Of a stretch of 45,977 bases of DNA, positions 24,915 through 33,626 are shown in pieces; the stretch's first letter is position 1, and each line of letters starts with the position of its first letter. The stretch is from positions 1 through 45,977 of the forward strand of contig SYAC01000028.1 in assembly GCA_005787685.1 (NCBI GenBank). Reading direction: 5' to 3'. The notes beneath the pieces were generated by a model. It worked only from the letters and a program-made list of their open reading frames with translations. It was not told the DNA's origin and did no database searches. Origin of the DNA: Planctomycetia bacterium. Its GTDB lineage: Bacteria; Planctomycetota; Phycisphaerae; Phycisphaerales; SM1A02. The position numbers were made by a program, and so were the translations under genes.

Positions 24915-25457
24915 TCACACAATTTCAATGGCGCGCACGCGCAGTGTTGCGTCATCACAGCCAGTCACTTGAACTTGTTGGCCAATGGCAATGAAGCCCT
25001 CCTCGGCCAACGCTTCATGGCGATCGGCCGCAATGCGAATCCAACCAATCGGTCGCAGGGTTGTTTGCGCTACACCCAGCGTTCCAATGGCCACGCGTGG
25101 TGCGGCGCCGACCTTCGCGCTTGGTTGATCTTCAATGGCTTGCGACAACACAACTCTCCGCGCCAACGGTGAGCTGGACCATATTTTTAATCCATATGCA
25201 ATGGCAATGGGCGCGCCCGCAAGCGTGGCAGTGAGCGAGGCCAATCCCCAAGTAGGCGAGTGCATGAAAAAACAAAAGACGCCAACCGCAATAACGAGCA
25301 CGCAGAGCGCGGCAATGATCCCGCCGCTTGGCACCACAAATTCAAGCGCGAACAGCACGATTGCCACGCCAAATAAAGCGAACCCCGCGATCAACCAGGA
25401 GTCAGGGCTCACTGGCGTGGCCGCAGCTTGTTGTGCCAATATTAAAAAAATATTCAT
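24915..25457 (-). CDS. short NfeD-family membrane protein
   Basis: A 180-residue protein with three or four hydrophobic spans (about 22-90) and a C-terminal OB-fold-like NfeD domain (about 120-178: GTLGVAQTTLRPIGWIRIAADRHEALAEEGFIAIGQQVQVTGCDDATLRVRAIE). This domain usually partners flotillin-type proteins. It has no protease domain. The start overlaps the stop of the long NfeD gene by 4 bases (ATGA), and floA follows 89 bases later. The role is inferred to be assembly of FloA membrane domains. Confidence 0.88.
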   Translation of the reverse strand: MNIFLILAQQAAATPVSPDSWLIAGFALFGVAIVLFALEFVVPSGGIIAALCVLVIAVGVFCFFMHSPTWGLASLTATLAGAPIAIAYGLKIWSSSPLARRVVLSQAIEDQPSAKVGAAPRVAIGTLGVAQTTLRPIGWIRIAADRHEALAEEGFIAIGQQVQVTGCDDATLRVRAIEIV

Positions 25458-27286
25458 GTGATTTGCTCCACGACGATTTCATTGCCTTCCATCCGAAGGA
25501 TACGCACATTGGCGCCAGAAGAAATCCACGCGCCTTCGCTGCGCGCGTCAAAGCGCACTCCGGCAATTTCTATTTTGCCAACAGGCCGCAAGTCCGTGGC
25601 TGCGTGCCCACACTCGCCTATTGCAACGGACACGGGTTGGGCGTATTTCGAAAATGCTCCCTCGCCTAAAGTGGTGTCCAACACGGCGGCCTGCCACGGG
25701 CGCATCAACTGCAATCTGGGTCCTAGCAACCACGCCACAAATCCCGCCGCACCCACGGAGGTGACTAAGGAAGCCATGCCCAGAAATGCTTGTTTTGTGC
25801 CTGACTCTGGCGTAGGGTCGGCCACCACAAACAAGCCAATGACGCCGCCGATGAAGGCCAGTACGCCCACCGCGCCGCTGATAAATGTTCCCTGCAGGAA
25901 TAAAATTTCCACGCCGATCAAGATCAGCCCCACAAGTATGGCAACCGTTGGCCACCACTGCGAAAGACCCGCTAGAAATGATCCGCCGGCCAACAACGCC
26001 ACACACGCCGCGCCCGTGACACCGAACATGCCAAGTCCAGGCGCGGACACTTCGCCAAAGTAACAGACAACTAGAATGGCCAAAAGCAGTGTGCGCATCC
26101 ACCAACTCGTCAGCACGCGTGCAAGTTGCTCGCTCCAAGGTGCGGCAATGGTGAAAACCTTTTGGGCGCCAAAGAAACTTTGTAACTCGCTTTCATTGGC
26201 AATGACGGCGCACGCCAAGCCCAAGGCCATTGCCTCGTCGGCTTGCAGCGTCAGCAACTCGCTCGCCGCGTCGATGTGTGAAATTACTTTTAAGCGCGCG
26301 GCATCGGCGGCTGTGAATAGCGCACGGCTAGGCAAAAGCGATTGGTTGCGCTCGTCGCCGCTGAACAAGGGTTGGCTTGATAGGCGTGATTTATCAACTG
26401 GAGAAGCTCCATCCGTGTTGGCTGGTTGACGCAGCGCGTCGGTTCGAAATGGAACAAGCGGGGGTGTGGTGGAAGAATTTTTTGGATCAAGCGAATTTCC
26501 GGGTGTGCTTGAAGTAGCGTTTTCCAGGGCATCAGGATTTTTTTTGATAGAGCGAGTGTCTTGAACACCCGACGCCTCATTGAGGGGGTCAAGTGAGGCC
26601 TCCTCCGCATCCGCATTGGACTGTGATTCGGCGGCATTGGCTGTTGCAGCTGGAGAGCCTTTGGTGCGAACTGGGTCCATGCCAAAAATTATTTTATATT
26701 CGTTGGCATCAACCACATAGCGTTCACCGCGGACGGTGTCCTCCAACAACCACAGTTCATCACCCACTGCCACAAATGCTCGCGCCAAGCGCTCATCATG
26801 ACCCGAGCGACGGGAACTATCCGTGACCTCCGAAAGAAGCGGGGCCTCCAACTTGGCGCGCTCGGCCGAGGGCAGCGCAATAAGTCCAGCCACCGGCACG
26901 GCGGCGATGGGAGCCGCGTCGCCAAGAACCGATTGCGGAGCGACCACAATTTCGCGGCACGCCAATGCCGTGATCACTCCAGCGCTGTATGCGCGCGGGC
27001 GAATCCATGCGACGGTGTTCGGCGGATATTGCGATTTTATTTGGCGGCACAATTCAAGCGTGGCCAACAAGTCGCCGCCTGGTGTGTCTAGTTGCAGCAC
27101 AATGGCGTCAGCGCCCGCATCTTTGGCCTGCGTTAATCGTTGTGCAAGACCTGAAACCGTGAGAGCATCCATTTCACCTTGGATTGGCAAAATACAAACA
27201 ACGGAAGCCTTTCGAGCTGCCGAAATAGCCGTTGGCGCAGGGGATATCTGTGTAAGCGCAAGTATGAGAAGCCAAAATGGAATCAC
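25454..27286 (-). CDS. long NfeD-family protein with ClpP-class membrane serine protease domain
   Basis: A 610-residue protein with a GTG start and an N-terminal signal/anchor. Residues about 27-180 form a ClpP/SppA-like serine protease domain: LDTPGGDLLA, RPRAYSAGVITALACREIVVAPQSVLGDAAP, with Ser101 as likely nucleophile. Lys145 (in AERAKLEAPL) is the likely general base, matching the Ser-Lys dyad known for archaeal 1510-N. A disordered Ser/Asn/Pro-rich insert (about 215-320) interrupts the protein. Four hydrophobic spans follow, and a C-terminal NfeD OB-fold (about 545-608). It is first in a probable operon nfeD-nfeD-floA-glycosyltransferase. The family is thought to cleave hydrophobic C-termini of stomatin/flotillin-like partners. 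Confidence 0.9.
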   Translation of the reverse strand: MIPFWLLILALTQISPAPTAISAARKASVVCILPIQGEMDALTVSGLAQRLTQAKDAGADAIVLQLDTPGGDLLATLELCRQIKSQYPPNTVAWIRPRAYSAGVITALACREIVVAPQSVLGDAAPIAAVPVAGLIALPSAERAKLEAPLLSEVTDSSRRSGHDERLARAFVAVGDELWLLEDTVRGERYVVDANEYKIIFGMDPVRTKGSPAATANAAESQSNADAEEASLDPLNEASGVQDTRSIKKNPDALENATSSTPGNSLDPKNSSTTPPLVPFRTDALRQPANTDGASPVDKSRLSSQPLFSGDERNQSLLPSRALFTAADAARLKVISHIDAASELLTLQADEAMALGLACAVIANESELQSFFGAQKVFTIAAPWSEQLARVLTSWWMRTLLLAILVVCYFGEVSAPGLGMFGVTGAACVALLAGGSFLAGLSQWWPTVAILVGLILIGVEILFLQGTFISGAVGVLAFIGGVIGLFVVADPTPESGTKQAFLGMASLVTSVGAAGFVAWLLGPRLQLMRPWQAAVLDTTLGEGAFSKYAQPVSVAIGECGHAATDLRPVGKIEIAGVRFDARSEGAWISSGANVRILRMEGNEIVVEQIT

Positions 27287-27353
27287 TTTGAAATTATAGT
27301 TTCCTCACATGCACCTTTCAGATTCTTTGCTCAAAAATTTAAGTTTTCTTTAC

Positions 27354-27382
27354 TGAAAAAAAGACCGATCTCACGATCGGCC
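27354..27382 (-). terminator. intrinsic terminator after the prepilin-like gene pair
   Basis: On the minus strand CCGATC and GATCGG pair around a 4-base loop (with flanking bases), followed by a run of seven T. It lies about 75 bases after the stop of the downstream prepilin-like gene and before the GTG of the long nfeD gene. Confidence 0.85.
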
Positions 27383-27453
27383 TTCGAGTGATATTCAAAT
27401 TAAGAGATTGGAGTTGAAAACTACCTCAATCCAATTCAAAGAATGAAAACTTC

Positions 27454-28467
27454 TTAATCCCAGTTCAATGTTTCATCTCTCGATGTGAATCCAGTTGCCT
27501 CTGATCCTTGAAGTTCCTTGGAGACGCATAAATAGGCGTCGCTATTGCCCTGAGTGTCGTTATTGTTAAAGATATTGTCCAGGCCCCACTTGGTGACTCC
27601 GGCGGGCAGCGGTGTGGGGGTCGGACATGATGCGGTGTCTAAATCTCCATTGGCAACGCAGTCCATGCCTTCCGGCCAAAATCCGTTGGAAAATGTGGCG
27701 TGACCATCGTTGTAACAAACCCAACCTTCCCATTGGTTGGCGGCACCATGAATTTTCAGAGTAAGGGAATTGCTGTATGACAAAGGATCTGAGTCAGCTC
27801 CGCCAGTCACAATGCCATTGCGCACGCCGCGATTTCCAGTGATTGGAAATTTACTTCCACCAGTGGCGCCAACTTTCCATTGGTTATCGCGACGATTGGA
27901 AACTTTTGCAATCTTTTGGCGTGCCGTCAAAGGCATTGTTGCATAACTGGTAGCAGACTGCGTGGTTAAATCCGTTTTGAAACGCCTGCCCAAAGCGCCA
28001 GTGGTTTGGGATGACACGCCGACATTGCCAGAGGTTGGATTGGTTAGGTCGCCGTCAAAATAAATATCTTGGGCGGGTTTGTATTGGGAGTAGTTGTAGT
28101 TGGAACACACCGCAACATTGCTAGAGGCTTCAGAAGGACTGAATAAAATGGCTGGCGTGATAAATTGTTGCGCAATGCAGGCTGACAACATATTGGCATG
28201 ACTATTCTTCAATTCATCTTCCACGCCGCGGCCAGGTGTCAGGCCTATACGGTTGATTTCGCCCGCTAATGGAAACTTGCCGCCTGGGCTGTCTGTTCCC
28301 TTGGTGAGCCAAGCGGTATGGACCTGTTTAATTTGGGTGGAGTCTTTCACTTGCCGGGCGGAATTTCTAGCCTTGGCAAGCGCGGGCAAAAGCAGTCCAA
28401 GCAGCAAGGCGATAATCGCCATAACAACGAGCAATTCAATAAGAGTAAATCCATTTTTATTTTTCAT
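27454..28467 (-). CDS. prepilin-type N-terminal cleavage protein, paralogue 1
   Basis: About 337 residues from the ATG at 28467, which places a short basic leader before the prepilin site (KNKNGFTLIELLVVMAIIALL). The rest of the class III signal follows, with Glu at +5 and a hydrophobic helix ending LLLPALAKARNSARQVKDSTQIKQVH, the helix pattern of planctomycete DUF1559-like pilins. Near the C-terminus is WEGWVCYNDGHATFSNGFWPEGM, shared in form with the next gene. It is likely a pseudopilin or pilus subunit of the T2SS or type IV pilus machinery. It follows its paralogue after 65 bases and ends in an intrinsic terminator. Confidence 0.85.
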   Translation of the reverse strand: MKNKNGFTLIELLVVMAIIALLLGLLLPALAKARNSARQVKDSTQIKQVHTAWLTKGTDSPGGKFPLAGEINRIGLTPGRGVEDELKNSHANMLSACIAQQFITPAILFSPSEASSNVAVCSNYNYSQYKPAQDIYFDGDLTNPTSGNVGVSSQTTGALGRRFKTDLTTQSATSYATMPLTARQKIAKVSNRRDNQWKVGATGGSKFPITGNRGVRNGIVTGGADSDPLSYSNSLTLKIHGAANQWEGWVCYNDGHATFSNGFWPEGMDCVANGDLDTASCPTPTPLPAGVTKWGLDNIFNNNDTQGNSDAYLCVSKELQGSEATGFTSRDETLNWD

Positions 28468-28532
28468 AGTAGGTTTCTCAAATAGGTGTTGCGAAATTTT
28501 TTGAAAAAATGATTTGTAGTTATCCATTGTAA

Positions 28533-29558
28533 TTATTGACTCCTCGCATCAAATAACGGATAGCCGATCAGACCCGCGTCCCCATCAATTTTGGCGGAGA
28601 ACATGCCAAGCCAAGTGTCGCCAGCGGAGTAAGGCATAACGGTTGTTCCATTTTGGCCTCCAAGCTTGTTGCATTTCTTGGAGGTCTGTGCCAAAGTAGA
28701 AGTTGGAAAGTCCGCGTCAAAGATATCGTCACGCTTTGGATTGGCGCCACCGCACTCATAGGTCACGCCTTCTGGGAAGAATGTGAGAACGCGCTCCATA
28801 TGATTATCGGCAAAGCAAATATTCCCGTTCCATTCCTGCTTTGGCCCGATCAATTGCGTGGCATAGTTGTAACGGTAATTTTCCGCGGCGGTTGCGTCTT
28901 TTTTGTTTTGAATCCTTGGATCAAGACCACGCGTTCCCATTAACGGCTTGTCTGAAGCGGCGGTATTTTTCCACTGCGTGTCCCGGCGGATTCCCCACAG
29001 AGCGTTGTGCACATAGGAAGTATTGCAATATTGTGGAGGAGTTGTCTCGCCAAGCGCCGAGTCTACTTTTTTCCCTGGGGTAAAACTCATCTGGTTAATT
29101 GCAATGCTGATTTTGTCGCCAAAATTGTAATCCCAATATGTATCAGTGGCTGGATTATATTTGGTCATGTTGTACGCGGGGGTGCCACTCTTACCCATTT
29201 CAACGCAAACAGGATTAGTTTCTGTGGGACCAATCACAAGGTCTGGATTGAAGAATTCTTTTGCGATCATGAGCGAATACAGACAACGAGAATTGTTGGA
29301 TTGGGTTGCTTCTTCGCCCACGCCTTGAGTGGTTCCCTTACGGTCAACAATTCCCGGAATTGGCAGCGAGCCCTTCTTGTCGGTGTTGGCATAGATAAGC
29401 ATTCCAGAATGGACTTGCTTTATTTGCGCTTGATCTTTGGTTTCTTTCGCATTTTGTTGAGCCTTTGACAGGGCTGGCAACAGTAGACCAATCAATAAGG
29501 CGATGATTGAGATAACAACCAAGAGTTCGATAAGTGTAAAGCCTTGATTTTTACGCAT
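28533..29558 (-). CDS. prepilin-type N-terminal cleavage protein, paralogue 2
   Basis: About 341 residues from the ATG at 29558 (GGAG nine bases upstream); a TTG 15 bases further up is less likely. The N-terminus MRKNQGFTLIELLVVISIIA is a clear prepilin signal, and LLLPALSKAQQNAKETKDQAQIKQVHSGML is nearly identical in pattern to paralogue 1. A C-terminal segment WNGNICFADNHMERVLTFFPEGV matches the corresponding segment of the neighbour. Several Cys residues are present that could form disulphides after export. It is probably cotranscribed with paralogue 1. It is assigned to the pilin-like superfamily only, with no proven role. Confidence 0.85.
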   Translation of the reverse strand: MRKNQGFTLIELLVVISIIALLIGLLLPALSKAQQNAKETKDQAQIKQVHSGMLIYANTDKKGSLPIPGIVDRKGTTQGVGEEATQSNNSRCLYSLMIAKEFFNPDLVIGPTETNPVCVEMGKSGTPAYNMTKYNPATDTYWDYNFGDKISIAINQMSFTPGKKVDSALGETTPPQYCNTSYVHNALWGIRRDTQWKNTAASDKPLMGTRGLDPRIQNKKDATAAENYRYNYATQLIGPKQEWNGNICFADNHMERVLTFFPEGVTYECGGANPKRDDIFDADFPTSTLAQTSKKCNKLGGQNGTTVMPYSAGDTWLGMFSAKIDGDAGLIGYPLFDARSQ

Positions 29559-29573
29559 GGGGTGAATCTCCAA

Positions 29574-30033
29574 AGGGGGGTATCCAAATTAAACTCAATG
29601 CGAGAAATGAGTTTCGCAAACGGGAGCCTACGCAGGCCATGCCCAACACTCAGACCAATGACCTTTCAGACCATGAGATGGACTTGAAAGTACATACGCG
29701 GTTTCAAAGGAATTGTGCAAATAGAATTGCAAACAAGCGATTTCTGAATCCAGAATCACCGACAAGGTTGCTCGAATGAACGCCACGAAGGATCGCTCAT
29801 TCTAAGAATTCATTGCCATTCCACTCAGGATGTCGACTGCTTCGAGCCGATGAACGGTTGGTTTCCCAACCAAATGAGTGCAATTTGCCTTCGGAAATTT
29901 CCGACTGCGGGTATATGCACGAAGCAACCAATGTATAAAGTACCAAAGATTTCCAGTTGGTCAAGAAAATATAAAGATCTTGCCAAATTTCCATTCGTTG
30001 ACGAAACCCCCTTGGTTCCGCCAATATGCACAA
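29574..30033. other. divergent intergenic region between prepilin-like genes and ridA
   Basis: This 460-base gap has no gene I can support; short open frames in it show no family features. It contains a 7-base inverted repeat AAACTCA/TGAGTTT (29591-29597 and 29608-29614) just upstream of the prepilin-like start, and a 6-base stem with a 4-base loop at 29856-29871 without a T run. A perfect 14-base palindrome lies at 29891-29904. Both divergent promoters are expected here but I cannot fix them. A weak TTGACG at 29998 with CAATAT 18 bases later would give a nearly leaderless ridA transcript. Confidence 0.5.
29891..29904. promoter_or_regulatory. 14-bp perfect palindrome, possible operator
   Basis: TCGGAAATTTCCGA is an exact palindrome in the divergent gap between the prepilin-like gene pair and ridA, about 130 bases before ridA. 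Its symmetry suits a dimeric repressor or activator, but no matching regulator is nearby and chance is possible. Confidence 0.3.
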
Positions 30034-30501
30034 ATGAATGAATCCCCAACAGATCGTCTAAAGGTTCTTGGACTTACGCTCCCGCCTGCCCCCAAGCCAG
30101 TGGCGGCCTATGTGCCATTCGTGCGCTCGGGCAACCTTGTGTGGGTAAGCGGCCAGTTGCCATTTCAAGATGGAAAGTTGATTGCCACAGGCGCGGTGCC
30201 AAGCACGACCTCAATTGAGGCCGCCGCCGCGGCCGCCCGCCAAGCAGTGTTGAATGGGTTGGCGGTGCTCGCCGACGCCGCTGGGGGGCTCGATCGCATC
30301 CATAAAATAATTCGTGTTGGAGTGTTTGTCTGCAGTGATGTTGGATTTACAGAGCAGCCAAAGGTGGCCAACGGCGCCAGTGAACTGCTGCAGCAAATTT
30401 TTGGCGAGGCTGGTCGCCACGCGCGCGCGGCGGTTGGAAATATCGCATTGCCGCTTGGTGCCAGTGTGGAGGTGGAGATCCTGGCTGAAATTAGTTCTTG
30501 A
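30034..30501 (+). CDS. RidA/YjgF-family protein
   Basis: A 155-residue cytoplasmic protein from the ATG at 30034; the open frame further upstream has no family similarity. The RidA fold pattern is visible: FVRSGNLVWVSGQLPFQDGKL, AARQAVLNGLAVLADAAGGLDRIHKIIRVGVFVCSD and ARAAVGNIALPLGASVEVEILAE. The last carries the Arg that binds substrate carboxylate in enamine/imine deaminases (R in the R-A-A-V segment). It is slightly longer than classical RidA (about 128) and matches the RidA subgroup with a helical N-terminus (MNESPTDRLKVLGLTLPP). It probably removes reactive 2-aminoacrylate-type imines. Single gene; converges on the kinase gene. Confidence 0.9.
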   Translation: MNESPTDRLKVLGLTLPPAPKPVAAYVPFVRSGNLVWVSGQLPFQDGKLIATGAVPSTTSIEAAAAAARQAVLNGLAVLADAAGGLDRIHKIIRVGVFVCSDVGFTEQPKVANGASELLQQIFGEAGRHARAAVGNIALPLGASVEVEILAEISS

Positions 30502-30540
30502 AAAGAGATGCCCAGTGGTGGCGCAGAATTTGTCGAGTGT

Positions 30541-31863
30541 TCAGCGGCGCATGAAGAAAAATACATTGAACAGCAGACTGCCCAAGAGCAATGCGCCTAA
30601 CAATATGAATTTCCAAGGTATTGCACTTGGCGGACTTTCGTAGCGGCGAACCGCGGCCGGAGTTTCTGAGCTATCGAAGGAACTTTTTGCCAGTGATGAA
30701 ACTTGGGAATCCGAAGGGCGCGCGTGAATCGGATCGTGTCCATCATGGGCCGATTCAAGGTCCTCCAAAAGTTGCACCGCACTTTGATAGCGGTCACGCG
30801 GATCTTTCGCCATCATCATTTCTATAATCAGCGCCACGCCTGAAGAAATTTCGGGAACCAGGTGATCGGGTGGCACAAGCGCTTCGCGAATTTGCTTTTG
30901 CATGACTTCGGTCGCGGTCTTGCCTTCAAATGGAACCCGGCCTGTGATCATGTGATAGAAAGTAGCCCCAAGTCCGTAAATATCCGCGGATGGACCAATG
31001 GTAAGCGTCCCGCGGGCTTGCTCTGGGCTGATGTAATATGGGGTTCCAAATGCTTTCCCCGCCTCGGCATGCGCCGTTTCGCGATCGCTGAGCGCGCGGG
31101 CCAGGCCAAGATCCGCAAGTTTCACAACTTCCGCCTTGTTGATCATGATGTTCTTGGGCTTGATGTCGCGGTGAATGAAACCCATTTGATGCGCGTGCTT
31201 CAGAGCCTTGGCCACCTGAATGACAATTTCAATCGATTCCTTTTCCGTGATGCGGCGCTTGCGCAAAATACGGTCGTGCACAGTTTCGCCATCCACATAT
31301 TCCATGACAAAATAGTGGCGCTCGCCGGCTTGACCAACATCAAGCGCGCCCACAATGTTTTGATCGTTGAGCCGGGCGACGGCCTTGCCTTCTTTATAGA
31401 AGCGCTCGATAAATTTTTGATCGCTGGAAAATTTGTGTGGAAGAATTTTAATTGCCACCAAGCGGTCAAGTGAAAGTTGCTTGGCTAGAAATACTTCAGC
31501 CATGGCTCCCTCGCCCAATTTTTGCATCAATTTAAATCCAGGAATGGCTTTTTGTGGACGCGTGCTTTCCAATTCCCGTTGCACTCGCGCGAATTGGCGG
31601 CGAGTGATGACCTCTTTTTGTATCAAGATGTCGCTCAGACGGCTTCCAGGTGGGAGCCGTTTTAGAAGTTCGCGACATTTGTCAACTTCGTCGCTGGTGG
31701 CTAGGCCGCGTTCCACAACCACGCGCCCCACAACGGTGTCACCGCTGGATCGACCAGCGGCGCTGTCTCCGGGTGATGCGCCACCAGAGGAGAATGAGCC
31801 TCCCGGCAGGCCAGATTGCCCAGATGGATCCGGAATATTTGGATTTGGAGTGGGGTCAGTCAA
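30541..31863 (-). CDS. membrane-anchored serine/threonine protein kinase with extra N-terminal domain
   Basis: A 440-residue protein. After a Pro/Gly/Ser-rich stretch (1-42), residues about 43-100 form a small helical domain (VVGRVVVERGLATSDEVDKCRELL, then SRLSDILIQKEVITRRQFARVQREL) that resembles the helical N-domains of GspE/PilB ATPases. The kinase domain (about 110-370) has P-loop LGEGAMAEVF (third Gly replaced by Ala), AIK with Lys139, HRDIKPKNIM (231-240), LADLGLAR (DLG in place of DFG), GTPYYISPEQ and a YGLGATFYHMITG helix. A single transmembrane helix (about 417-436) lies at the very C-terminus, so the kinase is cytoplasmic and tail-anchored. No PASTA or other extracellular sensor is present. 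Confidence 0.93.
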   Translation of the reverse strand: MTDPTPNPNIPDPSGQSGLPGGSFSSGGASPGDSAAGRSSGDTVVGRVVVERGLATSDEVDKCRELLKRLPPGSRLSDILIQKEVITRRQFARVQRELESTRPQKAIPGFKLMQKLGEGAMAEVFLAKQLSLDRLVAIKILPHKFSSDQKFIERFYKEGKAVARLNDQNIVGALDVGQAGERHYFVMEYVDGETVHDRILRKRRITEKESIEIVIQVAKALKHAHQMGFIHRDIKPKNIMINKAEVVKLADLGLARALSDRETAHAEAGKAFGTPYYISPEQARGTLTIGPSADIYGLGATFYHMITGRVPFEGKTATEVMQKQIREALVPPDHLVPEISSGVALIIEMMMAKDPRDRYQSAVQLLEDLESAHDGHDPIHARPSDSQVSSLAKSSFDSSETPAAVRRYESPPSAIPWKFILLGALLLGSLLFNVFFFMRR

Positions 31864-32025
31864 TGGTCGCTCGGCGAAGAGATTGCAACTATATACAGAT
31901 GATCCTTTAAAATGTGATGCGGGATTTTCAACCTGGGGTATTTATCAAAATTATGAACCCCGTAATAAGAAAAATGCATGGGTTGGTTTACCATCCGTGC
32001 CAAGCATGATTTGGGATGCATATTC

Positions 32026-32613
32026 ATGATTTCTTTAGTACTGGCAAGCCGTTCGGCAAACCGAATGCGGATTTTGCATCGTGAGGGCATTGAATTTGAA
32101 TCAATAGAGGCTCCATTTGATGACGCCGCGCAACCACCCAAGGGGGAGATTGCGCCCAATGCAATGCGGCTGGCCGAGTTGAAGGCCCAATCCGTGCTGG
32201 CAACATTTGCGTCGCGCTGCGAGGGCAAAGTGATTTTAGCGGCTGACACCATTTGTGAAATGGGCGGTCATGCTGTTGGCAAACCGCAACACCGTGATGA
32301 GGCCGAAGCCATGTTGCGTTTGGCATTTGACGGAGCGCACCGCGTGGTCACGGGAGTGTGCATTGCGCGCGCGGGGCGTACCTGGACTTTTTTTGAACAG
32401 GCGATTGTGACGATCGAGGCGGTTGATCCGTGGAAGTTTGAAAAATATATCGCCAGTGATATGTGGCAAGGGCGTGCAGGCGGATACGACCTTGGTGATC
32501 GAATAGCCGATGGGTGGCGTATACATTGTCAAGGAGATCCCGACACGGTGGCTGGACTTCCGTGGCGGCGCGTGAAAGAATTTCTACTGCGTGTGGAGAA
32601 AGAGTTGCAATGA
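32026..32613 (+). CDS. maf: Maf-family nucleotide pyrophosphatase
   Basis: A 195-residue protein from the ATG at 32026. Maf hallmarks: the N-terminal LASRSANRMRIL (S-x-R phosphate loop), LAELKAQSVL, the ILAADTICEMGG segment with the conserved Asp, VGKPQHRDEAEAMLRLAFDGAHRVVTGVCI, and GRAGGYDLGD towards the end. Maf proteins hydrolyse modified or canonical NTPs (dTTP, UTP, CTP and methylated forms) and have been linked to division arrest and house-cleaning. The start is fixed by the family N-terminus, not by a ribosome-binding site. It overlaps lpxK by ATGA and is transcribed divergently from the kinase. Confidence 0.9.
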   Translation: MISLVLASRSANRMRILHREGIEFESIEAPFDDAAQPPKGEIAPNAMRLAELKAQSVLATFASRCEGKVILAADTICEMGGHAVGKPQHRDEAEAMLRLAFDGAHRVVTGVCIARAGRTWTFFEQAIVTIEAVDPWKFEKYIASDMWQGRAGGYDLGDRIADGWRIHCQGDPDTVAGLPWRRVKEFLLRVEKELQ

Positions 32614-33626
32614 GTGGACCGCTGCCAACTTGGATGGGACTTGTCGCCGCCGCCGCAAGCGTTGGCTATGGCGCGGCGGTGCGCGCGCGGAGCAATCGCT
32701 TGGAACGGCGGCTTGCGGTGGATTGTGGATTGCCCGTTATCAGCGTGGGCAATATCACTGCGGGTGGCACAGGAAAAACGCCAGTCACGCAGTGGATCGC
32801 GCGCTCGCTGATGGCGCGTGCGCACGCTCCCATGATCGCTTTGCGCGGACACAAAGGCGGCGAACAAGCCGACGAAGTTCTTGAACATCGCTCGGCGTTG
32901 TCTGGCATTGTGTTGGCGGTTGGCGCCAAGCGCGCGCAACGCATAGCAGCCATGCGCGCAAAAAATCCTGAGTGCGATGTGGTTGTTCTTGACGATGGCT
33001 TTCAACACAGGCAACTGCGTCGCGACTGCGATTTGGTGTTGATCGATGCCACGCGACCCGCGCTGCATGACCAGCTTCTTCCGTTAGGTTGGTTGCGCGA
33101 ACCCGCGTTGTCGTTACGGCGCGCCAGCGGCGTGATTGTGACGCGTGCCTTGAAAGTGGATGGTGCGTTGGCGGATGAAATTCTCAAGTTGCATGGACAA
33201 GCGCCGCTGGCGTGGTGTCGCCACGCGTGGACTGGCCTGGAGGGAATTGCGGAGGGCGCGGTGCATGAAGTGGCGTGGTTGCGGCGCAAGCGCGTGGCGG
33301 TGTGGGCGGGCACCGGAAACCCGCGCGCCATTGTTGAGCAAACCGAATCAATCGCCGCCGCTGTGGTGGATGTGCCACGCTTGTCGGATCACGCGCGCTG
33401 GGACGCGCCCATGGTGTTGCGCTTGCATCAACGGGCGGAGCGGGCGGGTGCGGACGCCATACTTGTGACCCCAAAAGATTGGATAAAGATTGCGCCCCTA
33501 GGCTGCAAGTGCGAGTTGCCTTTGGTGCGGCCGCGTCTGGCGATTGAATTTTTGCAGGGTGAAAGCCTGTTGCAAGAGCAATTCACGCGCGCCATCCGTG
33601 TGGGGCAAAGTCGCTGTCATGGCTAG
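32610..33626 (+). CDS. lpxK: tetraacyldisaccharide 4'-kinase
   Basis: A 338-residue inner-membrane enzyme that phosphorylates the 4' position of the tetraacyldisaccharide-1-phosphate lipid A precursor. The start ATG overlaps the maf stop (ATGA). Visible: an N-terminal hydrophobic segment (about 9-24), VISVGNITAGGTGKTPVTQWIA (P-loop, 47-57), and CDVVVLDDGFQHRQLRRDCDLVLIDA. The last is the diagnostic LpxK segment with the catalytic Asp. GTGNP and TPKDWIKI occur near the C-terminus. Slightly different from proteobacterial forms in the RGHKGG region (usually RGYGG). It supports an outer membrane with lipid A in this organism. Confidence 0.93.
   Translation: MSGPLPTWMGLVAAAASVGYGAAVRARSNRLERRLAVDCGLPVISVGNITAGGTGKTPVTQWIARSLMARAHAPMIALRGHKGGEQADEVLEHRSALSGIVLAVGAKRAQRIAAMRAKNPECDVVVLDDGFQHRQLRRDCDLVLIDATRPALHDQLLPLGWLREPALSLRRASGVIVTRALKVDGALADEILKLHGQAPLAWCRHAWTGLEGIAEGAVHEVAWLRRKRVAVWAGTGNPRAIVEQTESIAAAVVDVPRLSDHARWDAPMVLRLHQRAERAGADAILVTPKDWIKIAPLGCKCELPLVRPRLAIEFLQGESLLQEQFTRAIRVGQSRCHG

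Noticed and set aside
29774..29805. GAATGA/TCATTC inverted repeat as a terminator
   Set aside because: The stem has a mismatch, a long loop and no T run.
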